Source: Pontibacter sp. HSC-14F20 (lineage in GTDB: Bacteria; Bacteroidota; Bacteroidia; Cytophagales; Hymenobacteraceae). Taken from it: a stretch of DNA of 43,547 nucleotides. The stretch spans positions 1 through 43,547 of the forward strand of contig NZ_JAHZTC010000029.1 of NCBI RefSeq assembly GCF_019599265.1, written 5' to 3'. Position numbers and translations under genes: made by a program. Below the pieces are notes generated by a model that worked only from the letters and a program-made list of their open reading frames with translations, was not told where the DNA came from and searched no databases. Below are positions 34,440 through 42,370 of the stretch, one piece after another. Every line of letters begins with the position of its first letter. The first letter of the stretch is position 1.

Positions 34440-34862
34440 TCTTTTCTTTATTGTCTGATTGCCAACTTGTAGTTAAACGGAAATCTAATCGGTTTATCTG
34501 CACTTTGAGTGGAGTACCATAGCAGCTGCTTCATCACTTGGTCGCCTCGATAGCGCTCTACTAATATAGCGCTTATACATAAACTCTCTCACTGATTCAT
34601 TATTTTTTCAGCGTGTGGCTAACTATAGTGTTAATGACTATGTAAATCAAGTCATTAAGGAAAATAATTGGGTTTTTTTCTGAGTGGATTCAGCAAATTT
34701 TCCCCTAAGAAAATAGCCTGTATGATGCTCAGCCAATGTAGGAAATATCCGTAAGCGTTTATAAGCGCAACTACACGTTTCAAAAAAACGGATGTTTCAA
34801 TTATCAGAGTTGGGTTTGGCGGGTTTTCGACTGACAGGTTGCACCTTAAAGGAATGCTATAC
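34440..34862. other. AT-rich intergenic region
   Basis: 423 bp, rich in A and T, with no credible ORF. The right edge coincides with the return of the TATACC word (34857) and of the neighbouring composition. No RNA gene, promoter or repeat with a copy elsewhere in the window was recognised. Confidence 0.4.
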
Positions 34863-35492
34863 CTACCGCACTATCCTAAAATTCCGGCTTCGCCTAAGCA
34901 AGGTATAAAATTGCTCGCGGTGTTTCCGCAAGGCGTAGGTGGCGAGGTAGGCAGCGGCCGATCCGAGTAGCATGGAACCCAGCACGTCGCTGGGGTAGTG
35001 CACGCCCAATGCCAGTCTGGAGTAGGCTACAAGCAAGGCCCAGGTCAGCAGGAGGCCGCGCAGGACTGGGTTACGGAACATCAGTACAAGCACAACGGCC
35101 GCCGTGAAAGCAAAAGCCGTGTGGCCCGAAGGAAAGGAGGGACTGCTGGCTTCTGCAATCTGCTCAATTGTGTCGTGGGTCACAAATGGGCGGGGGCGAT
35201 CGACAGTATACTTCAGCAAGCCAATAAACAGAATATTCAACCCCATGGCAAATACATACTGATAGGCCTTTAGCTTAAGCGAAACCAACCGCCTGAAGTG
35301 CCCCGCCAGGTATAGGCAAATCGGTACTACGGCACCAAGTCCGTAGGCGGTCACTGTCAGGGTGAGCAGCACAAAATCCAGGTCTGTTTCCCGGTTGCCA
35401 TTCAGCAGTTGCAGCGTGGCCAGGTCCAGGTCTGCAAAAGTTTCGAAGAGTGTGGTAGTGAGTATGAGCGCCAGATGCGGGAGCAGAAACAT
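34863..35492 (-). CDS. PAP2-family membrane phosphatase
   Basis: 209-aa integral membrane phosphatase with five to six predicted TM segments. All three PAP2 signatures are present: KYTVDRPRPF, PSGH (in SFPSGHTAFAF) and SRLALGVHYPSD. The active-site His is in the third motif, with a second His in PSGH. Such enzymes act on lipid phosphates, for example undecaprenyl pyrophosphate or phosphatidylglycerol phosphate, at the outer face of the inner membrane. The exact substrate cannot be told from sequence. Monocistronic, divergent from the TonB-type receptor. Confidence 0.9.
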   Translation of the reverse strand: MFLLPHLALILTTTLFETFADLDLATLQLLNGNRETDLDFVLLTLTVTAYGLGAVVPICLYLAGHFRRLVSLKLKAYQYVFAMGLNILFIGLLKYTVDRPRPFVTHDTIEQIAEASSPSFPSGHTAFAFTAAVVLVLMFRNPVLRGLLLTWALLVAYSRLALGVHYPSDVLGSMLLGSAAAYLATYALRKHREQFYTLLRRSRNFRIVR

Positions 35493-35671
35493 GGGTAAGC
35501 TTTAATATATTTTTTCTGTTTCTATACGTGGTTTTCTCATTTCCATTGTCCGAAATGCAGCAAGGTGGCAGATTTAATTTGGAGCGGATGCAACTGTGCT
35601 ACGAAATAATTGTCTTTAGCTTATCCCCACAAATACAAAGGCGGAAGTTTAAAATTATCATTCGATAGGCT

Positions 35672-38122
35672 ATGAAAAAAAATGTACTTTTTTTGATGGG
35701 ATTGCTATGCCTTTTCCTGTCGCTTTCAAGTGCTGCATGGGCGCAGGAAGCTGGTAAAATATCAGGCACACTTTCTGACTCGCTAACAGGAAAGCCTATT
35801 GAGTATGCAACGGTCGCCCTGCTCCAGTCCGGCAATACGAAGGCACTGCAAAGCGCACTCACCGATACCAATGGCCGCTTTTCTTTTGAAGGTATAGCAC
35901 CGGGTAATTACCAGCTGGCCATCAGCTTCCTGGGTTATCAGAAAAAGTTTATCAGCCGGGTAACAGTCAGTGCGGCAAAGCCAGAGACGGCGGTCGGGAA
36001 TATCAGACTGGCACCCAGCACAACGCAGTTGAAGGAAGTAACCGTGGAGGCACTCCGTCCCACCATCACCCAGGAAGCCGACCGTATGGTGGTGAGCATA
36101 GAAGGAACGGCTCTGGCTGCAGGCCGTACGGCTTATGATGTGCTGGCTACCTCGCCGGGCGTTTTCATAGACCAGGAAGGCAACATACAACTGAATGGCA
36201 GGGCAGGGGTTACTGTTATGCTGGACGGCAAACTGACTTATCTCTCCGCCCGCGACCTGCGCTCGCTGCTCGAAGGCATGTCAGCCGAAAACATCCGCAA
36301 CATCGAGATCATCACCAACCCTTCATCCAAGTACGATGCAGAGGGCTCTTCGGGCATCCTGAACATCAACCTGAAAAAGAATACGCTGCAGGGTATAAAT
36401 GGTAGCGCCTATGCAGGTGCCAACTACAATGGAAAACAGTACGGTTATTCTACCGGGGGCAACATCAATCACAGAACAGGTCCCTGGAATTCTTTCCTGA
36501 ACCTGGACATGGCACGCCGGGTAGGCGGCCGGGATGCTACCTTTAACAGGGTTTTCCAGGGAGACGAAAGTACTACTTATTTCGACCAGGTGGCGACCGG
36601 CAATTATGAAGTGCAAGGACCTCCTGCTGTTCGGGTGGGTACGGATTACAGCTTCGACGAGCGCCATAGTGTGGGTGTGATGGGATATTTCAACACTAAC
36701 AAACTGCACGCTGACTTCCTGACCGAAACCTATATCGGAAATGCCCCTAACCAGCCGACGCAGTTTATCGATGCGGATAACTTTAACCAGAACCGCTTCA
36801 CCAACTTCACTACCAACCTGCACTACATGGGCAAGTACGACACCCTCGGCACGACGCTTACCGCCGACCTGGATTTCGTGAAGATCAAAAACAGAGGTGA
36901 CGCCAACTTCTACAATTATTTTTATGACCTGGAAACCGGATTGCCGCCAACACAAGACTTCCTGTATACCAACACGCCCAACGAGTTTGATATTTTTGCA
37001 GCCAAAGTAGATTTTACACGTCCGCTCGCCAACGGCCGGAAGGTGGAAGTAGGAGCAAAGGCCAGCCGGGTAGTTTCTGACAATGACTCCCGCTTTTACT
37101 TTAACAATAGCGAGAATCTGCAACTGGATGAACGACGCACGAACCACTTTGTGTATGATGAGAACATCTATGCCGGCTACCTTAACCTGAACTCCAAGCT
37201 GGGCGAACATCTGAGTGTGCAGGCGGGTGTGCGGGCAGAGTATACCACCTCGCGGGGAGAGTCGATTACCACCCGTGATGTGAACGATCGTGATTATCTC
37301 AACCTGTTTCCGAGCCTGTTTGTGCAGCAGAAAGTGAGCGACAACTACCAGATCAACTACAACTACAGCCGGCGCATCCAGCGTCCGAACTACGGTCAGC
37401 TCAACCCTTTCTTTGCCTATCGCGACCCCTATACCTACTGGCAGGGAAATCCGGATCTGCGTCCGCAGTACACCCACGCCATCGGCATCACGCAGGTGTT
37501 TAAAAAGACTTACAACCTGGTGCTCAATTACCAGCTCAACCGCGATGTTATCGCCGAGTTGCCAGAGATTATACCTGAGACGTCCACTACGATCTACTAT
37601 GTCGGTAACGTGCCTAAATCCCGCAACCTGAGCCTGACCGCCATTGTGCCGTTTACGATCATGAAAAACTGGGAGAGCAGCAACACCATGCTCCTTTCTT
37701 ACAATGAGTTCTCGGCAGTGGTGAACAAGCAACAGATGATCAACGACCAGATGTTTTACATGCTGCAGACGAACCACACGATCATGCTACCTAAGAAAAT
37801 AAAGCTGGAGCTAAACGGCACTTACCAGGGACCGGGAGCTTATGCACTCTATGTAATAGATCCGCGCTGGTGGGTGAACGTAGGGGTAAAGAAAAGCTTT
37901 CTGGAGGAGAAGCTGGAGCTGAGCGTCAACGCAAACGACATTTTCAAAACCCAGGACCTCATCATCAGTGCCCTGGTGGGCGAAGGCAACGTCAGCGACT
38001 GGAACCAGTATTTCCGGCAGCGCAATATCGGGTTCACGCTGCGCTACAAGTTCAGCAAAGGAGAGAAGCCTGAAGAGCGCAAACGCAGCACCCTGGAAGA
38101 ACTGAACCGTACGGGTAATTAA
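35672..38122 (+). CDS. TonB-dependent receptor family outer-membrane protein
   Basis: 816-aa outer-membrane protein. Signal peptide 1 to about 25 (cleavage near AWAQ|EAG), then a CarboxypepD_reg-like beta-sandwich (about 29-115, KISGTLSDSLTGKPIEYATVALL), a plug-like domain (about 125-235, with AYDVLATSPGVFIDQEGNIQLNGRAG and IEIITNPSSKYDAEGSSGILNI), and a large beta-barrel to the end. It belongs to the Bacteroidota group with an outer-membrane beta-barrel of the OMP_b-brl_3 type. Uptake substrate unknown; no SusD partner is adjacent. Confidence 0.9.
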   Translation: MKKNVLFLMGLLCLFLSLSSAAWAQEAGKISGTLSDSLTGKPIEYATVALLQSGNTKALQSALTDTNGRFSFEGIAPGNYQLAISFLGYQKKFISRVTVSAAKPETAVGNIRLAPSTTQLKEVTVEALRPTITQEADRMVVSIEGTALAAGRTAYDVLATSPGVFIDQEGNIQLNGRAGVTVMLDGKLTYLSARDLRSLLEGMSAENIRNIEIITNPSSKYDAEGSSGILNINLKKNTLQGINGSAYAGANYNGKQYGYSTGGNINHRTGPWNSFLNLDMARRVGGRDATFNRVFQGDESTTYFDQVATGNYEVQGPPAVRVGTDYSFDERHSVGVMGYFNTNKLHADFLTETYIGNAPNQPTQFIDADNFNQNRFTNFTTNLHYMGKYDTLGTTLTADLDFVKIKNRGDANFYNYFYDLETGLPPTQDFLYTNTPNEFDIFAAKVDFTRPLANGRKVEVGAKASRVVSDNDSRFYFNNSENLQLDERRTNHFVYDENIYAGYLNLNSKLGEHLSVQAGVRAEYTTSRGESITTRDVNDRDYLNLFPSLFVQQKVSDNYQINYNYSRRIQRPNYGQLNPFFAYRDPYTYWQGNPDLRPQYTHAIGITQVFKKTYNLVLNYQLNRDVIAELPEIIPETSTTIYYVGNVPKSRNLSLTAIVPFTIMKNWESSNTMLLSYNEFSAVVNKQQMINDQMFYMLQTNHTIMLPKKIKLELNGTYQGPGAYALYVIDPRWWVNVGVKKSFLEEKLELSVNANDIFKTQDLIISALVGEGNVSDWNQYFRQRNIGFTLRYKFSKGEKPEERKRSTLEELNRTGN

Positions 38123-38205
38123 GAAATTATTGTTTGTTCTGTCGAAAAATAAAGGGGTATTGTTCCTGCATATTTTAGGATGACCTTCTTATCCTTGAAA
38201 ATATT

Positions 38206-38319
38206 ATGGATAGTAATGTAGAAGAAGAACACGGGAATACTTCAGCCGCAAAGCCGGCACTGATTCTTATATTTCATATCTTCTTAGGCATGGCTTTCGT
38301 AGAGAAGAGAGCAAAATAA
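38206..38319 (+). CDS. Possible 37-aa membrane peptide
   Basis: An ATG-to-TAA frame of 38 codons (MDSNVEEEHGNTSAAKPALI...). It has an acidic N-terminus, one hydrophobic stretch (about 18-31) and a basic end. It lies 14 bp before the 68-aa protein gene, which would suit a small two-gene unit. No ribosome-binding site is obvious and no homologue is known to me, so it may be chance. Confidence 0.3.
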   Translation: MDSNVEEEHGNTSAAKPALILIFHIFLGMAFVEKRAK

Positions 38320-38333
38320 ACCACTTAGGAAAC

Positions 38334-38540
38334 ATGAAAACCAATACATCAAACTCCTCGAATCCTTTGAATTACCTGATGGAAAATCCGGGTGAGATCA
38401 TGAACGTTGTGAAAAACCCTGGCAAGTTCGGACTGGATACCTACAACGGTCTGGACACCAGACAAAAGCAGTATGTGCTCTTTGCCGTGGGTGCCGGCTT
38501 GATTGGGTATGGCATATACCTGGGTATGAATAAAAAGTAA
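38334..38540 (+). CDS. Small single-pass membrane protein
   Basis: 68-aa protein with a polar Asn/Ser-rich N-terminus, a predicted amphipathic segment (YLMENPGEIMNVVKNPGKFG), and one C-terminal TM segment (about 46-63, YVLFAVGAGLIGYGIYLGM) ending in a short basic tail NKK. No named family is recognised. Such short tail-anchored proteins are common in Cytophagales. It lies between the TonB receptor gene and a hairpin-rich intergenic region. Confidence 0.65.
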   Translation: MKTNTSNSSNPLNYLMENPGEIMNVVKNPGKFGLDTYNGLDTRQKQYVLFAVGAGLIGYGIYLGMNKK

Positions 38541-38685
38541 ATGTCTGAACATCAACCTTATGAGTTGACTTACGTATACCTTGGTATAGACATTATGTTT
38601 ACGTTCAGACAGGTGTAAACCTGAGATAAAGCTTGTAGAAGCTTTTTGGAAGAATTGCTTCCATGTTTGACGGAACATGAAAAGG
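38541..38685. other. Hairpin-rich intergenic region
   Basis: Several perfect stems lie in series: TGTCTGAAC (38542-38550) with GTTCAGACA (38603-38611), enclosing TATACC-TT-GGTATA (38575-38588); AAAGCTT (38628-38634) with AAGCTTT (38639-38645) followed by more T; and CATGTT (38662-38667) with AACATG (38674-38679). This density is higher than in neighbouring gaps and may reflect a structured RNA or stacked terminators. Confidence 0.4.
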
Positions 38686-38730
38686 AAAGACCTGCCTTAA
38701 GCAATGCTTGAAGCAGGTCTTTCTGTTTTT
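38686..38730. terminator. Bidirectional terminator
   Basis: The 10-bp perfect arms AAAGACCTGC (38686-38695) and GCAGGTCTTT (38713-38722), with an inner stem, are followed by CTGTTTTT. It lies between the 68-aa protein gene (plus) and the 144-aa protein gene (minus). Confidence 0.8.
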
Positions 38731-38749
38731 ATACCTGATGAGCGGCCGA

Positions 38750-39184
38750 CTATTTTTTCTTTTTGCCCAAGCCTTTGCGGGAATGGCGAAGCTTATGCTG
38801 CTCTTCTTTCAAAACCTTGAACTCCTCGTTTGAGATCGTAACTGTATACTCTACCGACGACAGCACATGCTCATGCTCAAACTCGTCGTATACCAGCAGC
38901 ACTGACAAAAACCTGTTCTCGTTGCGCACATATTCCCCGTCTTCCTTGTCATACACATCGAAATCGTACTCGCCTTCCTGCAGATGTTTCTCCGGTTTGC
39001 GGGCCAACTGATCTCCGGTGATCACGAGCGGTTCTTCCAATTCGACCTCCAGGTTAAAAGGCTGAAAATACTTGCCATCCTTTTTGTAGGTCACATATTC
39101 GATCTTGTCCACCTCGACGGCTATACCTGCGTTGCGGTCGTCGCGTTTGTTTTTAATGTTGAGAATGTTGCCAGTCAGTTTCAT
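38750..39184 (-). CDS. Uncharacterised soluble protein
   Basis: 144-aa protein of no recognised family. No signal or membrane segment is present, so it is likely cytoplasmic. It is highly charged (many Glu, Asp, Lys) with alternating beta-strand-like segments (VAVEVDKIEYVTY, FNLEVELEEPLVITGDQ, FLSVLLVYDEF, VEYTVTIS), then a Lys-rich C-terminal tail (RHSRKGLGKKKK) that could bind nucleic acid. Monocistronic, between a terminator and the TcmP-like gene. Confidence 0.65.
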   Translation of the reverse strand: MKLTGNILNIKNKRDDRNAGIAVEVDKIEYVTYKKDGKYFQPFNLEVELEEPLVITGDQLARKPEKHLQEGEYDFDVYDKEDGEYVRNENRFLSVLLVYDEFEHEHVLSSVEYTVTISNEEFKVLKEEQHKLRHSRKGLGKKKK

Positions 39185-39311
39185 GCTGCAAAATTAAGGT
39201 TATAATTGAAACAAGCCCTAACTTTACCTATCCATAAAACATTGGCCCAGCCCACAGGTATAGAAAGTCAGATTGCTATACCTGCCGGATGGGCAGAATT
39301 GACCTTTTTGC

Positions 39312-40436
39312 ATGTCGACTGCCGATACAAACGATTTTTTTATAGAACAACGCAGCAGCGCTGAGATCAAATCTGAGCTGCTGAACGAATTTTTTAAGGC
39401 CTGGTGCAGCGCCCAGTTACAGGGGCAGCGCTATAAGTCTAACCCGGTGCTGGCCTTTATCGACCTGTACGCCGGTGATGGGAAGCCGGAAGAAGGCAAG
39501 CCTGCCACACCGGTGCGCGTGCTCAACAGCATTTTCGGCGCTACTGACAAGTATAACCTCAACAAAGTGGTGCGTACTTTTTTTAATGATGAAAAAAAGA
39601 CCGTCACCGCCAAACTAAAAGCGAACCTGCAACAGCTACCTTACTTCCAGGACCTTCAGCACAAGCCGGTACTATTGCATGAAGAAGCAAGTCTGACAAC
39701 GCTCGCCAAGCTCCTCGGAAGCGATGTGCCTACTTTGCTATACCTTGATCCCTTTGGTTACGAGTTTTCGCAGCAATTGCTGTTGCAGTCAGTGCGCCGA
39801 TGGGGACTCGATCTGTTCATGCTCTTCACACCGGCCAAACTTCGGGCTGTTGTGCAAGGTGCCACAGATGATAGTATGATGGCTGATGTGTTTGGCAAGG
39901 AGCGTCTGCAGAAGATCCGTGAGTTCTGTGACCGTTACCAGGATGCCGGACAGCGCGAAGATTTTATGGTAGACCAGTTTGAGGACGTTTTCCGGGATAA
40001 GGATTACAAGACGTTCCGTTTCAAGATCAGTCTGCCCAAAAAGAACCAGACGAGCCACTACCTGTTTTTTGTATCAAAGAACGATGCGCCCTACATGAAA
40101 ATGAAAGAGCTCATGCTCATGTATAGCGACTACCAGGAAGACGGGGTGCCGCTTTTTGGAGCCAACATAAAGCACCAGCTGTCGCTGTTTCAGGAGCAGT
40201 ACCGCTACTCGATCAAAAACCTGATCACTGACCTGGCTGGTAAGCGTGCCTATTACCATAATCTCCCGATCGACAGCATTTACCGGCACCATAATATCGG
40301 CACGAATTATATCCGGGGGAATTACAAAGAAGCGTTGGAGGCGCTGAAAGCGGAGGGAGTAGTGGAAGCGATCAATCCTGTTTCCCGACAGCCGATGCGG
40401 AAGGTTACGTTTACTTCGATTATTGGGTATAAGTAA
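39312..40436 (+). CDS. tcmP: TcmP-like (three-Cys-motif partner) protein
   Basis: 374-aa protein matching the three-Cys-motif partner family. Its N-terminal part (about 40-160) has SAM-methyltransferase-like features: FIDLYAGDG near residue 49 (motif I-like) and LLYLDPFGYEF near 143 (motif IV-like). The rest is helical with a C-terminal winged-helix-like end (NYIRGNYKEALEALKAEGVV). In most genomes TcmP lies beside a three-Cys-motif (Gp37/Gp68 or DUF5131-type) protein; no such gene is present in this window, so this copy is an orphan or its partner lies elsewhere. Function is not firmly known. Confidence 0.82.
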   Translation: MSTADTNDFFIEQRSSAEIKSELLNEFFKAWCSAQLQGQRYKSNPVLAFIDLYAGDGKPEEGKPATPVRVLNSIFGATDKYNLNKVVRTFFNDEKKTVTAKLKANLQQLPYFQDLQHKPVLLHEEASLTTLAKLLGSDVPTLLYLDPFGYEFSQQLLLQSVRRWGLDLFMLFTPAKLRAVVQGATDDSMMADVFGKERLQKIREFCDRYQDAGQREDFMVDQFEDVFRDKDYKTFRFKISLPKKNQTSHYLFFVSKNDAPYMKMKELMLMYSDYQEDGVPLFGANIKHQLSLFQEQYRYSIKNLITDLAGKRAYYHNLPIDSIYRHHNIGTNYIRGNYKEALEALKAEGVVEAINPVSRQPMRKVTFTSIIGYK

Positions 40437-40481
40437 GGAGAGGTTCTTTTTGCTTGGCCGGCGGGGCTTATTGCAGGTATA

Positions 40482-40800
40482 GCTTCATGGCGCAAGCATC
40501 CACGCTCGTGTCTACTATGGTGGGGCCTCTGGCCCAAGTATAGCTTTGTAGCCTCTGCTATTTACAGGTATAGAAGGCTGTATTGTTTTATAGCTTGCCC
40601 TGGCCGGGCGGGCCTTACTTTTTCCCTTGATGGGTGTAGGGGCCCTCGATAAAGAAAAAAATCAAGGGCCCCTACACCCACTCGCTGAAGGCTCTTGACA
40701 GGGGGACCCCTTCACCCCCAACAGTGGAGTGTCGTAATGGTGCACCTGGCTGATGTGATCTATTTCATAGCTTGAGGGGCAAGTTAGTCTTGCTATACCT
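40482..40800 (+). repeat. Structured intergenic repeat, full copy 2
   Basis: About 320 bp in the gap after the tcmP-like gene, in the same orientation as copy 1 (27796-28126). The central hairpin is a perfect 16-bp stem: TGGGTGTAGGGGCCCT (40631-40646) with AGGGCCCCTACACCCA (40665-40680). Compared with copy 1, base 40635 (T) and its partner 40676 (A) replace G27962 and C28003, so one pair has changed on both sides. The block ACTCGCTGAAGGCTCTTGAC onward is nearly identical to copy 1. It ends 74 bp before the left end of the ISAs1-like element. Confidence 0.8.
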
Positions 40801-40847
40801 GTCAGTGAAATGAGACAGTTACGACATTGCCTACACCTAACAATCAG

Positions 40848-40874
40848 TAATGACAGAAGTCCCCCATTGAAGGG
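40848..40874 (+). repeat. Short repeat left of the ISAs1-like element
   Basis: TAATGACAGAAGTCCCCC and following bases match 42114-42142 (TAATGGCGGAAAGTCCCCC...) with a few differences. The C-run and G-run can form a small hairpin. The IS begins directly after it. Confidence 0.5.
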
Positions 40875-42033
40875 TAGGGCTGTTAAGTTCTCACCTACGT
40901 AAACTAAAAGGTTTAGTAAAAGGAGGGAAAAATGGAAACGAGCGGACTTAGTTTACTGGCCTGTTTACGGGAGGTGCCTGATTTTCGCAGGGCGCAGGGC
41001 CGGCGTTACCCCCTGGCCGAGACCCTATGCATCATCGTGATGGGCATCATGAGCGGTTGTTGCGCCTACCGGGAGATAGGGCGCTTCCTTGGCCACAACC
41101 TCGAGGAGCTCGTCTCCTGCCTGGGACTTGAGCGCAGGCAGCTCCCCAGCCATGTGACCGTCCGGCAGGTGCTCACCCATGTCGACTTCAGGGCTCTGGC
41201 GGCGGCCTTCCACCGCTGGGCGGCCGGGCAGGGGCGGCGGGTGGTGAGCATCGACGGCAAGAGCCTGCGCTCCACGGTGAGCGAGCACGACAACGAGCGG
41301 CAGAACTTGGTGGTGCTGGTGAGCGCCTTCTGCCAGCAGACAGGGCTGGTGGAGGAGGTGGAGCGCTTCGAGAACGGCAGGCAGAGCGAGATAGGCAGCG
41401 TGCGGGAGCTGCTGGAGCGGATGCGGCAGCGGGGCCTGCTGCTGACGCTCGACGCGCTGCACTGCCAAAAAAAACGGCCCGCCTGATCGTCTCCCACCGC
41501 CAGCACTACCTCATCAAGGTCAAGGGCAACCAGTCAAAGCTGCTCTCAGACATCAAGCAGGCTGCTGCCCAGGGGAGCCCCGTCGGGCGCTGGCAGGAGA
41601 GCGAGCGCTGCCGGGGAAGGGAGGTGCGCCGCACGCTGGAGCTGTTTGCGGCCAGTGCGAAGGCGAAAGCCCAGTGGCCGGGGCTTGCGTGGTATGTTCG
41701 CCTGGTGCGCCGGGGCAGGCGGAAGGGACAGGACTACGAGCGGAGCAGCTACTACATCTGCAGCCTCAAAAAGGCGGAGGCGGCCCAGCTGGCCCAGGTC
41801 ATCCGGGGGCATTGGGGGATTGAGAACCGGGTGCACTGGGAGAAGGATGTGACCCTGGGGGAGGACGGCAACGGCATCTACACAGGACAGGCGCCCGAGA
41901 ACCTGTCGCTCTTGAAGAGCATGGCCTTGAACATCGCCCGCAAAAGCGGGTTTCAATCTATGAAGGAAGCCATCACAGCTTTTGCCAATAAGATTGACTT
42001 AATAACTAAATTAATTAGAACTTAACAGCCCTA
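40875..42033 (+). mobile_element. ISAs1-like insertion sequence (1159 bp)
   Basis: Terminal inverted repeats of 17 bp are perfect: TAGGGCTGTTAAGTTCT at 40875-40891 and its complement at 42017-42033. The element has one transposase gene, broken by a frameshift at an A8 run. I could not see a clean target duplication; the flanks are themselves repeat-like. It is probably a non-autonomous or decayed copy unless the run of A is read through. Confidence 0.85.
40932..42025 (+). pseudogene. ISAs1-family transposase, frameshifted at an A8 tract
   Basis: The first frame (40932-41486) contains the N-terminal DDE_Tnp_1-associated region (PDFRRAQGRRYPL), the first catalytic Asp in VVSIDGKSLR and the second in LTLDALHCQKK. 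At A8 (41467-41474) the frame shifts by -1 and continues as TARLIVSHRQHYLIKVKGNQ to 42025, with the third acidic residue in HWGIENRVHWEKDVTLGED. An extra A would restore one frame, so either one base was lost or -1 ribosomal slippage on A AAA AAA makes the full protein. All three catalytic residues survive. Confidence 0.85.
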
Positions 42034-42370
42034 CCTCTTAGGAGGGGCAGGTGTGGGTATAATCAGAAGGAGTAGCAAATTACGGCAACTACAAAGCTAT
42101 ACCTGTAAGGTGGTAATGGCGGAAAGTCCCCCTTTGAAAGGGAAAGGGGGATGTCAATCATTCCGAAATTCTTTTTTGTGGGCAAGGTCATTTCATTCTA
42201 AAAAGGCAAGCTTGAAACGGGCTGTCTTTCTGTTAAGAAACTTGGTTAAAGAGAAATTAAGCCTGTGCTACGGGCTAGCAAGATCCTTACGGGATGACAA
42301 ATAAGTAAAGTGAAACGATAGTAACATCAACAAGAAAAGTTAGACTTCAAGAACCATAAACAAAACACCA
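42034..42370. other. Intergenic region after the ISAs1-like element
   Basis: 337 bp with no credible gene; an 83-codon open frame at 42053 looks spurious. It contains the second short repeat (42114-42142), a GGGGG-run hairpin (AGTCCCCCTTT with AAAGGGGGAT, 42125-42152), a TATACC word (42099), and the common-looking phrase AAGATCCTTACGGGATG near 42281. Confidence 0.45.
42114..42142 (+). repeat. Short repeat right of the ISAs1-like element
   Basis: Partner of 40848-40874 in direct orientation. Its C-rich and G-rich halves form a small hairpin. It lies 80 bp outside the right end of the IS. Confidence 0.5.

Noticed and set aside
36323..37777. A 484-codon open frame on the minus strand inside the TonB-type receptor gene
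   Set aside because: It lies wholly antisense to a well-supported beta-barrel gene, has no domain pattern and an amino-acid composition typical of antisense reading.
40322..40537. Minus-strand frame of 71 codons overlapping the end of the TcmP-like gene and repeat copy 2
   Set aside because: It runs antisense through the tcmP end into the repeat and has no family features.
42053..42304. Plus-strand frame of 83 codons after the ISAs1-like element
   Set aside because: It is made of repeat-like sequence including the short C/G-run repeat, with no ribosome-binding site and no domain.
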